A stretch of DNA of 64,000 bases from Skeletonema tropicum (GCA_037178625.1 CM074128.1:3348001-3412000), one strand, 5' to 3'; positions 1-11,340 are shown, numbered from the stretch's first letter. The notes: generated from the sequence alone by a model not told the origin. Program-made: numbers and translations.

Positions 1-203
1 TCTTTGTCGGGTTTCATCATCAACGAAGAGGAGGATATCCCTTGCGCATGCGCTGCCGAATGTTGTTGCGATGCCGCTGCTGGTTTAGGTTTGGTTGACG
101 CCGTCTCCGCGAGAGAGGCAAGCATTCCTCCAGCCATCTGGCCCCGGGCTCTTCCGCCTCTCTTGCGTGTGGCGTGTCGGGATTTATTGGTTGCTTCGGC
201 CAT
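1..203 (-). CDS. 5' part of an unknown gene, cut by window edge
   Basis: Reading the minus strand from the ATG at 201-203 gives 67 codons without a stop that run off the left edge. The N-terminus is basic and Arg/Gly-rich (a KRGGRARG stretch near residue 14), then Ala/Ser/Gln-rich and low in complexity. No domain is recognisable in the visible part. It is divergent to the gene at 509, with 305 bp between the two start codons. The call rests only on an open frame with a plausible start and on the alternating-strand pattern of the window, so it could be chance. Confidence 0.45.
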   Translation of the reverse strand, partial: MAEATNKSRHATRKRGGRARGQMAGGMLASLAETASTKPKPAAASQQHSAAHAQGISSSSLMMKPDK

Positions 204-508
204 AGTTGATTCTTCTTCTCTACCTATTATGATGCTGTGCAATCTGCTTTATTCACTCGATAACTCGCCTCGGTGCTGTGTGACATCGCCGAGATCGTAT
301 GATCATCTTTTTTCGTGATAACGGCATTTTTGATTTGAGTTGTTGCAAGAAAGCAAGAAAACTAAACTTGATGCCGACCTCGCCTAAGCACATGACACAT
401 CATGACATACATACACTGCTTTGTCTTTGTGTTGCTCTTGCATACCGTAGCATTACTGTCTTGATAAACTACAGACAAACAACGAAGCAATAGACGCAAC
501 AAATCAAC
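204..508. promoter_or_regulatory. Divergent intergenic spacer
   Basis: About 305 bp separate two outward-facing starts (minus at 203, plus at 509), so this is presumably a shared promoter. I see no repeat, RNA gene or convincing motif in it. Confidence 0.35.
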
Positions 509-1987
509 ATGAAGAACCCAATCAGAATACCCCTAAGGTCGTTGAACCTAAAGAGGAAAAAGGAGCAGGTGACAGATCATAAAATCAAACCTAGTCCATC
601 AGCGCCAGTGAATATAACTTCTACTCCATCATTAACTCAATCTTCGAGCTACAACTCATGCACAAGCTCAGTTGCCAGTAGCACTCAAACGAGGAAATCT
701 GCAGAACCACCCGGATGGGTCCACAATCCACCACCTCGTACTGTAAATCAGGATAATATATCTTCTAATAACCTGCAGAAAGAGAATAATGTGCCACCTA
801 TGCGGAATAGTAGTTATCAATATACTCCTTCGAATACCCCACATCATCGTCAATGGTCTCAGCATACTACTGTGCCTTCACCAGTTCGTATTCGATCCCT
901 ACAGCAAGTGGAAAGTGAAAATATGCAATTGTTTCAAAGACAGAACCCAACTCACATGATGAGTGAAAATACAATCCAAATGACCTATTCCGACAGTAGT
1001 GGCAGTGACGGCAGCAGCATCAGTAGCGTTAGTGGAGATAATCTTGGACCTATTATGGGATTGGATGCAGAAGAATCAAGTGATGAACAGCTTGACTTTT
1101 ACAGAAATGAGCGCTGTGCAAACCATCATTCGAGAAGTGTAGAGGTAGAAGAAAGCCAAGTCTCTTTTCCACAGACCAGTACTACAATGGATTCAGCTAT
1201 AGTAGTGCATTCAACGCAGGAGAACGGAGAATCTGACTTTCGTAATGCCCTATTAAGTGCAAGTTCGACTGAGGCTTCAGGCGATGCTAACAATGATACA
1301 ACCTGCAGCCCCGAAAGAGGTGAAGGAGAAATAAGCAGCCCTGCAGTATCTACCGGGATACTCGATATGAGTCGCATGCAAGATATTTACGCTTCCATGA
1401 TGGTTGCATTTCGAAAGAAGATCATGGCGGAATTACGAGAGGAGATGCAAAAGGAGGTACAACATCAACTCTCTGCGCTTCAGACTGAATTGAGCGAAAT
1501 GAATACTCGTTTGATGAACCTTGAGAAAAATCAAAGTACGCAACAACAAGAATTACAACATTCTTCATCTACGATCGAGACGAGTATTCTCAAGAATATT
1601 AACTCAAAATTGCTCTATGACAGTGATCAGCAGCAGAGGCGATTGGAAGCCATGCTAGATGCAAAGTTAGCAAAGGTCAGTGTTGAAATGAATTTGGCTG
1701 TAAACGAAGTGAAGAAGGAAGGAGAGCGACTCTCGAAGATGATAGTGCGTACAGAATCACCTCCGCGAAATAAAGAATGTAGCAGCATAACTTCTCAGAA
1801 TTGCATCTCTACAAAGGACAAGGAAGAGGGATTGAGATGCGAAAATGCAAGGATCAATGCGAGCTTTGCTGAAGCTATGCTATCAATTGACAAGTGTGTT
1901 GATGATTGTGACAATTTAGCTAATGATTTTGATACAATTGCATATCGTATGAGTCGAGATGGAGACTCTGATGATGAATCGTTTTAG
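509..1987 (+). CDS. Ser/Asn-rich coiled-coil protein, unknown function
   Basis: A single-exon ORF of 492 aa starting at ATG 509. Residues 1-280 are low complexity, rich in Ser, Asn, Gln and Pro, with an acidic Ser cluster around residues 160-195, and look disordered. Residues about 290-400 form a charged heptad-like region (KKIMAELREEMQKEVQ and following), a probable coiled coil. The tail ends in an acidic DGDSDDESF. There is no signal peptide, membrane segment or catalytic motif. The product could be a scaffold or cytoskeletal adaptor, but that is inference only. It converges on the NOS gene, with 122 bp between the two stop codons. Confidence 0.7.
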   Translation: MKNPIRIPLRSLNLKRKKEQVTDHKIKPSPSAPVNITSTPSLTQSSSYNSCTSSVASSTQTRKSAEPPGWVHNPPPRTVNQDNISSNNLQKENNVPPMRNSSYQYTPSNTPHHRQWSQHTTVPSPVRIRSLQQVESENMQLFQRQNPTHMMSENTIQMTYSDSSGSDGSSISSVSGDNLGPIMGLDAEESSDEQLDFYRNERCANHHSRSVEVEESQVSFPQTSTTMDSAIVVHSTQENGESDFRNALLSASSTEASGDANNDTTCSPERGEGEISSPAVSTGILDMSRMQDIYASMMVAFRKKIMAELREEMQKEVQHQLSALQTELSEMNTRLMNLEKNQSTQQQELQHSSSTIETSILKNINSKLLYDSDQQQRRLEAMLDAKLAKVSVEMNLAVNEVKKEGERLSKMIVRTESPPRNKECSSITSQNCISTKDKEEGLRCENARINASFAEAMLSIDKCVDDCDNLANDFDTIAYRMSRDGDSDDESF

Positions 1988-2109
1988 ATTAATGAATGAA
2001 ATAGAGTACGATAAATCATCATCCAAACACAAATATATATCGCATTCACATTGTTTGCTACTTTCACTTGAAAAATCACCTCAAACGGTCTGAAAGTTGG
2101 CAGGAAGCT

Positions 2110-5100
2110 TCACTGATTGAACTGGCTAATATCAATGCCTTCCCAAGTCATACTGTGCCGGTATGATTTGGTATTACGATTTTTGACAAGTTTGAATTCC
2201 TCGTTCACTCTTGCCGACTTACTTCGACTAACACGAGATGATCCATTTGTGGCGTTTAGTGCACCAAACACATCACAGTGAAGCCTGCCCTCTTTGATGA
2301 GATTCATTACATAAAACTTCGATGTCATTTCGATCATAGCGGATTTGCACATCTCAAGCATATGCGCAGATCCACATACGTATACATGACTATCGTCACT
2401 TTCTATAATGGGTGCCAAAACTTCTTCGATTTTCTCAGTCTTCATTATATCTGCTGTATATTGCTTCTTCTTCCCCGGCTCGCGAGAATAGCATCTGAAT
2501 GCATCTGACAAAACCCCATCAGAGACAAAACTCTCTATTTCGTCATCAAAAAGACCCTCCTTTTTTGAGCGAGTTCCAAAGACTAGGTATGCACTACCCA
2601 TCTTCTCACCTCTGGATTTCAAGTACGACCGCTTTTGTAACAGACCACGAATAGGGCGAAGCCTGTACCGGTACAAATGAAAATGAGTGGTGCAGTGGGA
2701 TCGAGCGGATAATGAAAGGAAGGATTTCTCTCAATTTTGAACGAGATCTCATCGCCAGGCGATACATTCGTGAGAAAGTTGGAGCAAACGCCAACTTCGG
2801 TCTTGCTTCCGCCACGTGAAAATATGAAACACCCTACAACTAAATCTATCTCAGAGCCAACGCATGTTTTACAACTGGCAATAGAATATGAGCGTGGATG
2901 ATTTAGTTTCATGGATGAGAGTAGAAAAGCCAGTGTAACCTGCCCTGACAGCGACGGGAAAATGTCGAATACGTCCATCCACTTCATTCCACACAAACTA
3001 ATCATCTTGTCGTAATCTACTTTGTTCCTCCCTAGTTCTTCCAACAAGGCTTTGTCTTTTGCGCTCGTCGCAAGAGACGCTAAGTCTAGACATGATTGTG
3101 TAGGGATCGAAGCTTGAGTCTTCAAGAAGGAATCTACAGAAACAAGCTGGTCGATGTTGTGATGCAATATTGGTGCTGTTACAGCAAGTTCGGCAAGTGA
3201 AACCTCATCACTCTCAAAAGTGATGTACATTTGATCGTCAAGGTTCAACTCGCCTGCTAGATGCCCAATGAATGCTCTAAGCTTCTCTTCGCTGATTGTG
3301 TTGTGGGGGTAGACTTGAACATGATCACCAGGTTGATATGGCGGATTACCGCACGAATCCAAATCAATCTTAACAAGACAAGTCTTTCGGCGGACTTTAT
3401 TCCTTGGTTCATTTACATCACCTTCATCATTTTCTTTCTCACCCTCTGCTTGTCCCAAAAGTTCCACTCTGCTCAAGATCATGCTCCCAAATACATCTGC
3501 GTTCCGCAACCGAGATGTATTTTGCAGAGCCTTATTAATTGCTTCATCGATTTCCTCATCTACTTCAACAATAGAATGCAAGGTACCATCAAGGTGGTGC
3601 GATGAGTCGGGTGAGTGACGGTGGCGTGATGAGTCAAGTGTGTCGCCACAACTTCTGCGAGAAAGGATACTGCTTTTCGATGTGACAGCACGCGTATTGC
3701 GCTTCCGAGACATGAATGAATTTGCAACTGCCTCTTTCACCTCATTCGCTGAGAAAATTCGAAGTGTTACCGATTCAAGAATGACCTGTCGCCTAGTGTC
3801 AATTTGATCGAGGTCATTGATTCTATCAGAAAGCTCTACTACCAAAGGAGATGCATCAGGCATACTGGCCATCGTTTTCAGCATCGTCGCTGTCCAGGTT
3901 TGAAACGTAGTATCCTCTCCTTTCACAGCGTCGCACAATCCACTAGGAACAATTTCTATTCCTCCGTTCCCGGTGATTTCCCTTGACAATTCGAGAGCTG
4001 CACCGCAGAAAATCGGATAGGCAGAACTTCCGAAACCCAGAACGGCACAGTTCTTATCTACCAGCACATGGCTTTTCTTGCTAAAAAGGGTGGAAAAGAA
4101 CTTTCGAGACAGGGAAGGGAGCTCACCGTTTCCTTGGGTTGACGTAATAAAGATGCACAAAGTAGCTGCACAAATTTGTGACATGATTTGAAGGTCGTCA
4201 GCTGAGTTTGGCCCACAGCAATCAAAGAATGTCACATGGGAGCAAGCACGAAGGATAGAACCCAATTTTGCGGCGTAGGCGGCAGCATTGCCCGTCACAG
4301 AGGCGTAGAGAATCAGAACGGGTTGCCGCTTCTGCCGGATTCGGTTGATCCAGCCCTTGAAAAACATTGCAAGACGAACTGCGGTGACAAACATGGCCAT
4401 TGACTTCGTAGTGTCTCGTTTGCCAAAGTGTTCTCTTTCTAACGCGAGGAAGGTCTTGCCAAAGACGTAGGCTGGCTTAAGTGTGTATTCCTGAGCCTTG
4501 TTCAGTCCGAGATATGCTTCGTTGGTTGATGATGACATTGGTGGAATGACCCACTTATAGTTTACAGGGCAGTATTGCCGATGTCTCATTTCCTCTCTGT
4601 ACCACTCCCAAAACATATTGATCAAGTTGTGGTGGCCAATCATTGCTATCTTTGAGACTTTGAATGAATGATAAATTGCCTTGTTGAGGACAGTCATCAC
4701 CTCATCTTTCCACAAAGGTTCGTCTCCTGGTTTAGTATCTGGATCAAGTCCAAGCGCTCTTGCGACTGGGACAAGCATATTGTACCGACTGGCGTCTGTC
4801 AAGTCACGAAGAACTTCAGTATTGGCATACCATCCATTGAAAGGTACTGCGCTGTAAACGATTCCGCCTATTGTCATGTCTAAAGCGCAAACAGCAGGGA
4901 TAGGATACCAACGCATATTCAGATCGGCAAGTTCTGGATATTCAGGGTGATGAATCCAGACCTCAGGGGCACATTCCAATGGAACTTCAAACAATTGAGG
5001 TTTGTCGTTGGGACTAGATTGTATGACTAAGGGAAGGTAGTCATGAGACCCTTGAATCCCATCAGGAGGCCCGCTCCATCCAAATCTTTCTTCGAGCATC

Positions 5101-6360
5101 TGGGTGAATCTTAGCTGAAGAAAAAGACGGCGTGAGAAAATGAATATGGTAGTAACAAAGAGGAGAGTTGTGAGAGCGAGAACTTACGTTTTTGGGGTCG
5201 CCAATGATTTTCCCATCCTGATTATACGCAGCGTACGAAAGTAGCTGATCGTTCCAAATAGCCGGGCCGTCACTTGTGCCTGGTTTCATGGGTCTGAAAA
5301 CTGTGACGTAAGCCTCTGCCGATCCGCATGCTACCGCCTTTGTTAGATGCTTGATGCATGATTTAAACATTCCCTCGTTAGTGTCGACGTCTCTGCAGTC
5401 AAGAAGCTTTAACTGCTGCCAATACTTTCGATTGCTGCATTTTGGAGCATTTCGCCATGCTACACGAGCACCATGCTCTGATGAAAATGTAATTGAGTGA
5501 GTGACATTGTTCGAATGCATGTGTGAATGCATATATTATGATCACATCATGTAGAATGAAATCTTACCTAACTCATCAAATGTATGCACATACGTCCCAG
5601 TTTCATAGATAGCTCTCCTCACTTGAACCATCCTCTCTTTCTTAGGTAAAAACCCTTCTGTCCCGCTCATGTCCTCATTACGTTCATGATAATACAGTTC
5701 GAGATATTCCATAGCCTCACGCATCATCGCCTCGGCAGTACTTTCTCCCTCAGTGATGACGCTATTCGTCTCCGCTTTACAGCCATTCGGACAAATTCCT
5801 CGCTTGGGATTTCCATGAACATACCCAGGATACGGTCCAGAGTAGACAGTGCCATGTTTGAAGGGGCATTTTCCAGTTGTATTAGTCTCCATTCCGTTTA
5901 AAAGGCTCGCCATGTTGCCCATGGATTTTTTCCTAGGCAAACGTCGTGTCGACACCATAGAAGATCGTGACGACTCAAACTTGAAGCTGTTTTTGTAATC
6001 ACCAGTAACCTCCGACAAGTCAATGTCATCATTCAACATCGTCTCTAGAGATAGAGTATCTCTAGATTGGCGTTGAGGAAGGGCTACAATATCTTCAGTC
6101 TCGAGGTGCCGATGAGATGATGACAAGGAGGCAGCATCTTCAACGTGATGCTCTGGTAAGAACTTACTAGTTGATGGTATGTACCTAGGAGGTGCGTGTT
6201 CTTGTTTCGAAGTCGATTCTTCTTTTTCGATATTCCCTCGTGAACGATCAAGAGGCAATCCCGCTACACCATCTTCTGACGATGGTGAATCTGAACTGCG
6301 GCGGGAGCAGCGGCCATTTTTCTTGGCCGTAATCTTTCTGATAAAGGCTGACACCTTCAT
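2110..6360 (-). CDS. NOS: Nitric oxide synthase, full oxygenase-reductase type (one frame break)
   Basis: Makes NO and citrulline from arginine and NADPH. Exons on the minus strand are 6360-5568, 5477-5188 and 5114-2110; introns of 90 and 73 bp have GTAAG...CAG ends. The spliced product is about 1,362 aa, as in animal NOS. The oxygenase domain has the haem-ligand Cys about 278 (AWRNAPKCSNRKYW), the substrate Glu motif PFNGWYANTEVLRD, and WVIPPMSSS at the pterin site. A basic amphipathic stretch (VRLAMFFKGWINRIRQKRQ) just before the FMN domain (from about residue 625, LILYASVTGN) looks like a calmodulin-binding helix. FAD (HPRSYSIAS, about 1098) and NADPH (VYVCGSAHM, about 1273) motifs follow. 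The N-terminal 170 residues are Ser-rich. The frame breaks once at 2654-2656, where a CCC run (sense strand) is one base short inside the conserved TGTGFAPIRG motif. An indel error or a recent mutation would both explain it. Confidence 0.93.
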
Positions 6361-7514
6361 TGCTAGGTATTGGATAAGGAGTAGTAGTTATTGAGTAATG
6401 GTAGGGTAGGAATTATGAATTATGTCTAGTTTGTTCCGGGGTCATAGCATATAAATCAAAATGTCTCCATATTCTCCATGATGTGTCACATCATCGCGTG
6501 TGTTGTTTGAGGCTGGCTGGTGCAAAACAAAGCCGGAAGACTTCTTTGAATTGAATTCTTTCTCTGATTGATTGGCCCTACCAGTTGAGTGGGAGTTCAA
6601 GTTGACAGCCGCCATCTATCGAGCCTTCTTTTTCTTTGCACAGGAACATTCGCAACTCAAGCGTCACGCCTGCTCGCGCTTGGGTCATTAAGGCGCCGCG
6701 GTCGCTCGCTTAACGGTACTGCTTTTCATAGTCCATCAATGCATGCGCTCATCTCTGGCTAACTATCCGACACTCGTAGCTATGAATCTAATGCCTCCGG
6801 GAGACTCACTGTTATTAATTACATTAGCCCCCCGCCCCTGCTAATCGCTGCCGCCGTCTATCGCCAGCAAACTATCCTGCATTTTTTGCGGTGATACATT
6901 ATTATATAATATATATATATTATGCAATATATATATGCACGATAGTTTGCTGGCGATAGATGCCGGTAGCGATTACCAGGGGCGGGGGGCTAATATTTAT
7001 AATTAATAACGGTGAGACTCCCGGAGGCATTACATTCATAGCTACGAGTGTCGGATAGTTAGCTAGATGAGCGCCATGGTGGAGGTGTCATTTTTCGTGG
7101 TCAAAAAGTTTTAGCGATCAAGCGACCGCGGCGCCTTAATTGTAAACCCGGACCCCTTCGGACAAATCATTGCGCGCAGCTGTTATTGTATGTAAGTACT
7201 CGATCGTGCGAATGGGAGAAGATTCTGAGAATTGAGAGATTGGTGTGCCGCTCGGGAAATTTGTCATTTCTGCAGTAGCCCTCACCAAGGCCATTTGTAC
7301 TCTTCTTTATGGCTTCGCGGCTCTCTCATCTCTCTCTCTCTAGCCTGAGTTGTTGCGACGGAAGTGCGGCGAGCTCATCCTCATCTCGATCGTGCACGTC
7401 TTCGCTGATTCAAGCTCCAACTTATTCAGATAAAAATTTTCTGGGGCTCTCAGTGCTCTGGAGCGTATTGCCCTGTATGTCACCCCAGACGATTGAGTGA
7501 CAAATTGCTGTAAC
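6361..7514. promoter_or_regulatory. NOS/phosphodiesterase divergent spacer
   Basis: 1,154 bp between two outward-facing starts. A 452-bp stretch of it (6688-7139) is the foldback element listed separately. The rest is AT-rich DNA with a short TC-rich run near 7319-7342 and no recognised gene. Confidence 0.5.
6688..7139. mobile_element. Foldback/MITE element with TTAA at both ends
   Basis: The ends are exact inverted repeats: GGCGCCGCGGTCGCT at 6692-6706 and its complement at 7121-7135, each bordered by TTAA (6688-6691 and 7136-7139). Longer inner arms (about 6745-6885 and 6938-7075) are roughly 90% complementary and share, for example, ATGCCTCCGGGAG and TCTATCGCCAGCAAACTATC. The centre is an (AT)n-rich loop. 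TTAA target duplications and no coding capacity fit a non-autonomous piggyBac-type element. Its terminal repeats differ from those of the autonomous-looking element at 15.3-18 kb, so that copy need not be its partner. Confidence 0.85.
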
Positions 7515-8954
7515 ATGATGAATGCTGAAAAGAAAAATATGCAATCAAATGATGGTGTGGCAGCAGATGCCAACGGTAATGGTTATACAACTAACATGGG
7601 CGTTAGCACTGTCTGGCATGGCTACGATTGTGTATTTTCAAACGGTGAATACCTCAAAAAGATACAAGAAGGAGAGAGCCATCTCGGACAAGATGCACAA
7701 TCACAGCCATCGACGAATCTTCATCGGACGAGTTTCAGGCGGAGTGGATCACACCGGTCACTCGAAGATTACGGTTGGCTTCGCAAATTGGACCTCCGAA
7801 GTGATATCCCAAGCATCGAGGAAATACGTGATTGGGCATTTGATACACTCCAATTTGAAGAAAACGTTTTGGTGGAAGTGTTCATAAGTATGCTAGAGTA
7901 TTATGACTTACTTGAGGAATTTAAATTGGATAGAGAGACGTTGAGGAGATATGCGTTTGCAGTGATGCACAAACACCACAAGGATTGTTATTACCAAAGG
8001 ACTGATATTGAGGGAGAGGTGAGCGTTATTGGGACAACAGCAAACGCGTCAGAGGGAGATAGCAAGTTATCGGAGGGTGGGCATCACATATTGTGCGAGT
8101 ATCATAATTGGTATCACGCTGTCTCGTGTTCACAAGTTTGCTTTCTGTTTCTCACTCTTGGGGGAGCGGATCAGTATCTTGAATCAAAGGATATATTTTG
8201 TATCATCGTGGGCGCCTTGATTCACGATCTAGATCATCCTGGAACCAATAATGACTTTGAAGTGAAGCGGAATACTGAACTAGCGCAGAAATATCACAAC
8301 GACTCTGTCCTGGAGAGACACGCCATCAGCGAGGGGTTGAATCTCTGTACGAGTAATCCGGAACTCGACTGGTTGAAATCATTTGACAACGTCGAAGATC
8401 GAAAATATGTAGAAACTTACATGACGGAAGCAATCCTTGCAACAGATCCTGCCAGACACGCCGGCATTGTTAAGGAAGCTCTGGAATTTGCTGCAATGGG
8501 ACCTAAGGCTTACAACACTGCCGCATCGAAGTCATCGTCTGAACTGGTCGAACTGAAGCAATTTGATCGCGAAAATCTACAACACCGTATTTTTATAGGG
8601 CGCCTATTCCTTCACAGTGCTGATATCTCAAACCCGCTTCATTCCTCGTTTGAAGTTGCGCGTGATTGGGCTGTTCGCGTCACAACAGAGTTCTCGAGGC
8701 AGGCCTCGAAAGAGAAGGAATTGCGTCTTCAGGTAACAAGCTACATGGATGGTTTGGATAGTGAGTACGATATTGCGAAAGTACAAATTGGTTTCTTTTC
8801 ATTCATGGTACAACCACTATTTGATACAATGGGGAAATTGTTCCCCAAATTGAGTCATTTGAATGATTGGGGGGAGTCAAATTGCGATGGTTATCGAGAA
8901 GTTGTAGCGGCTTGCGAAAAACAACGAGGAGAGAGTAGTACGAAAAACGGTTAG
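7515..8954 (+). CDS. Class I 3',5'-cyclic nucleotide phosphodiesterase
   Basis: Hydrolyses cAMP and/or cGMP. The open frame begins upstream, but the first ATG is at 7515, giving 479 aa. The catalytic domain carries the metal-binding series of the family: YHNWYHAV (about residue 196), HDLDHPGTNN, HNDSVLERH and LHSADISNP, plus the nucleotide-gripping Gln in VQIGFF. There is no GAF, PAS or membrane segment upstream, only a polar 90-residue leader, so it should be soluble. Substrate choice cannot be read from the sequence. It lies head-to-head with NOS; a NO/cGMP link is possible but not shown. Its 3' end converges on the rhomboid-like gene. Confidence 0.93.
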   Translation: MMNAEKKNMQSNDGVAADANGNGYTTNMGVSTVWHGYDCVFSNGEYLKKIQEGESHLGQDAQSQPSTNLHRTSFRRSGSHRSLEDYGWLRKLDLRSDIPSIEEIRDWAFDTLQFEENVLVEVFISMLEYYDLLEEFKLDRETLRRYAFAVMHKHHKDCYYQRTDIEGEVSVIGTTANASEGDSKLSEGGHHILCEYHNWYHAVSCSQVCFLFLTLGGADQYLESKDIFCIIVGALIHDLDHPGTNNDFEVKRNTELAQKYHNDSVLERHAISEGLNLCTSNPELDWLKSFDNVEDRKYVETYMTEAILATDPARHAGIVKEALEFAAMGPKAYNTAASKSSSELVELKQFDRENLQHRIFIGRLFLHSADISNPLHSSFEVARDWAVRVTTEFSRQASKEKELRLQVTSYMDGLDSEYDIAKVQIGFFSFMVQPLFDTMGKLFPKLSHLNDWGESNCDGYREVVAACEKQRGESSTKNG

Positions 8955-9082
8955 TTTCTTCAATTCCCTTTCCCAAATGAAAATGTTATAGTCACTGATA
9001 TTCATAAAGTAGTGTTTATTTTGATTAGGTTAATGAAGACCTTCACATGAACAAAAGATAAACAGCCGGTGGAATCCGGATA

Positions 9083-10129
9083 TCAAACAGCTGAGCCTGC
9101 CTCCTCGTCCCTTTGCTGTCGCCGCCTCTCAGCTGCACGTTCCAGCAGTGCTGCTCTTTCCTCTTTTGTTTTCGGAGACTTGCTCCCTCGCGAAAGCAAA
9201 CCACGCTTTGGGCCACCGCCAAGAGATTGCCCCCCTGACGATGGAAACGATGGAGTTGACGATGCAGCTGGATCAGACGGAGCTCTCACTGCGACTGGGC
9301 CTCCACCCGAGGAGCTTTCATTATTGCCACCGCCCCCACTTCCCTCTGCCCAAGCATTAGGGCCACTAGCAGATGAAACACTGATATATCCAGCACGACT
9401 ATAAAACCCCCTCAAGCAACCTCTCTCAGATTCCCATTTCCTTGCTGTTTCAACCTTCACTTTCCACCTATCGAGCTTTCCAAATCCCTGCAGATAACCA
9501 ACTGCAACTCCCAAACAGTAAGCTAACCTGAAACCAGCGAAGAGACTGAATAATGCCAGTAGTACGAGTGGATAATATAAAACTGGAATTTCCAAGAAGA
9601 AAAGCTTGCGCTTTGAGTTGGGTGGAGCCTGCGCACATTCAACGGCGATAATGCTTAGCAGCACGGTCCATACGCCTACGCTCACTCCAGCCAGATAACC
9701 GTCATTATTTGTCAACCCATACAATGTAACTGAAACCACCAGAAACAGCAAGTTTGTGAATATCGTGAGTCTGAAAAATAAGACTCCAAATAAGGCCGAG
9801 CCCATGCTTTGTTCTAACTTCACACCATGATTCATAAACCCCATAAACGCGAAGAATAAATTGAGTATGGACGAGCAAACCAACGGGCTCGTAATCAAAC
9901 GATATAATTGGAATCGGAAGATGGTGAAGTAGGGAATGTTGGCCAGAGCGAAGGTGGGGTCGACGAAGAAGCTCATGAAGTATGAAATTACCACAGAGTT
10001 CAGAACGTATCTGCACACGAGAGGCGTGTCGCGGACGTAAGATTCATATGCAGTTAGAAACGGATTTGAATCCGGCGGACCGCTGCTGCTGCTGCTGGCG
10101 CTGTTGATGTCATTGACGTTTGCTGGCAT
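9083..10129 (-). CDS. Rhomboid/UBAC2-like multi-pass membrane protein, probably inactive
   Basis: 348 aa from ATG 10129. After a short Ser-rich start (encoded by a CTG repeat) come about six hydrophobic segments between residues 40 and 225, in the arrangement of rhomboid-like proteins (YRLITSPLVCSSILNLFFAF, then KLEQSMGS). The usual active-site pair is not evident. A GVSVG stretch sits where GxSG is expected, but the TM6 His is replaced in YCLGVAVGYLQG. This points to a pseudoprotease of the UBAC2/derlin-like group acting in the ER, which is inference. The C-terminal 120 residues are Gly/Ser/Pro-rich and then strongly basic (KTKEERAALLERAAERRRQQ), hence cytosolic. The end (EEAGSAV) shows no clear UBA domain. 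Confidence 0.7.
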   Translation of the reverse strand: MPANVNDINSASSSSSGPPDSNPFLTAYESYVRDTPLVCRYVLNSVVISYFMSFFVDPTFALANIPYFTIFRFQLYRLITSPLVCSSILNLFFAFMGFMNHGVKLEQSMGSALFGVLFFRLTIFTNLLFLVVSVTLYGLTNNDGYLAGVSVGVWTVLLSIIAVECAQAPPNSKRKLFFLEIPVLYYPLVLLALFSLFAGFRLAYCLGVAVGYLQGFGKLDRWKVKVETARKWESERGCLRGFYSRAGYISVSSASGPNAWAEGSGGGGNNESSSGGGPVAVRAPSDPAASSTPSFPSSGGQSLGGGPKRGLLSRGSKSPKTKEERAALLERAAERRRQQRDEEAGSAV

Positions 10130-10476
10130 TGCGTGGCGTGAACGGAACGGAACTGTATTGTTGGTTATCGATTCTATTGGTGAGAACTCAACTCATCTCA
10201 CAGAGCAGCTTGATAAGATTATGAAAGAAGCTTCAGCCGCCGCGCGCCCGCAGTTATCGTTGATTGCTGAAATCAAAGGATCTTTGGTCTTTGAGCGAGC
10301 TCTCGAGCGACGCAAGCGAGATACGTGTCTGATTGGATTTGCCGATTACCGACCGGTAATGAGCTGTCTTTTCAAATGTCATAGGAGTATCCAAGCTTCT
10401 TCAGAACACGGCCTTACCAACCTCTTTCCCGCCAGAAACCGTCAGTCAGTCACGGGTTAATCCGTGACTGAATTCT
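10130..10476. other. Spacer between rhomboid-like gene and repeat island
   Basis: About 347 bp. A plus-strand open frame runs through it, but it starts inside the minus-strand gene and has no recognisable protein features. The rest is probably the upstream region of the minus-strand gene at 10129. Confidence 0.35.
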
Positions 10477-11340
10477 ACTGTGCCTTCATCAAGTCGCATA
10501 GAGACTGCAGCATCGCCGCTACAAGTGTAGTCCTCATGAGCCGTATATATTTCCTTCTATACCATCGTTGCCAACTATAATGAACCACCTGCAGCGGCTC
10601 AGGCTCATATCCACGTCGCTACAGACATTGTAATGGTGAAAGACGGAGCTAGCTCTACGCTCGATTGGCCTTCATCAAGTCGCATACGAGGCTGTAACAT
10701 CTCCGCTACAAGTGTAGTTACCATGAGCCGTATACATTTCCTTCTATACTAGTGTTGCCAACTATAATGAACCACTAGCAGCGGCTCAGGCTCATATTCA
10801 CGTCGCCACACACATTGAGTTGGTGAAAGACGGAGCTGGCTCTACGCTCAATCGGCATTCATCGAGTCGCATACGAGGCTGTAACATCTCCGCTACAAGT
10901 GTAGTTACCATGAGCCGTATACATTTCCTTCTATACTATTGTTGCCAACTATAATGAACCACTAGCAGCGGCTCAGGCTCATATTCACGTCGCCACACAC
11001 ATAAATGTGTCGCAAACAGCTAGCTCTATGCTCAATCGGCCTTCATCAAGTCGCATACGAGACTGCAGCATCGCCGCTACAAGTGTAGTTACCATGAGCC
11101 GTGTATATGTCCTTTCGTACTATCGTTGCCAACTATAATGAACCACTAGCAGCGGCTCAGGCTCATTTTCACGTCGCTACACACATAAATGTGTCGCAAA
11201 CAGCTAGCTCTACGCTTAATTGGCCTTCATCAAGTCGCATACGAGACTGTAACATCGTCGCTACAAGTGTAGTTACCATGAGCCGTGTATATGTCCTTTC
11301 GTACTATCGTTGCCAACTATAATGCACCACTAGCAGCGGA
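10477..11340. repeat. Satellite A: about five tandem units of about 185 bp
   Basis: The AGTCGCATA landmark recurs at 10492, 10678, 10865, 11049 and 11233 (spacing 184-187 bp). Each unit carries the core CTACAAGTGTAGT, CATGAGCCGT, CAACTATAATG and AGCGGCTCAGGCTCAT. Units differ by scattered substitutions. A copy of most of this block recurs at 12536-13194 through the 1,854-bp duplication. The core is recognisably related to the 59-63 kb satellite (for example ACTATAATG, then CACTAG.AGCGGCTCAGGC.CAT). Confidence 0.9.

Noticed and set aside
10104..10460. 118-codon plus-strand ORF
   Set aside because: It begins inside the minus-strand rhomboid-like gene, has no protein-like features, and runs into the repeat island.
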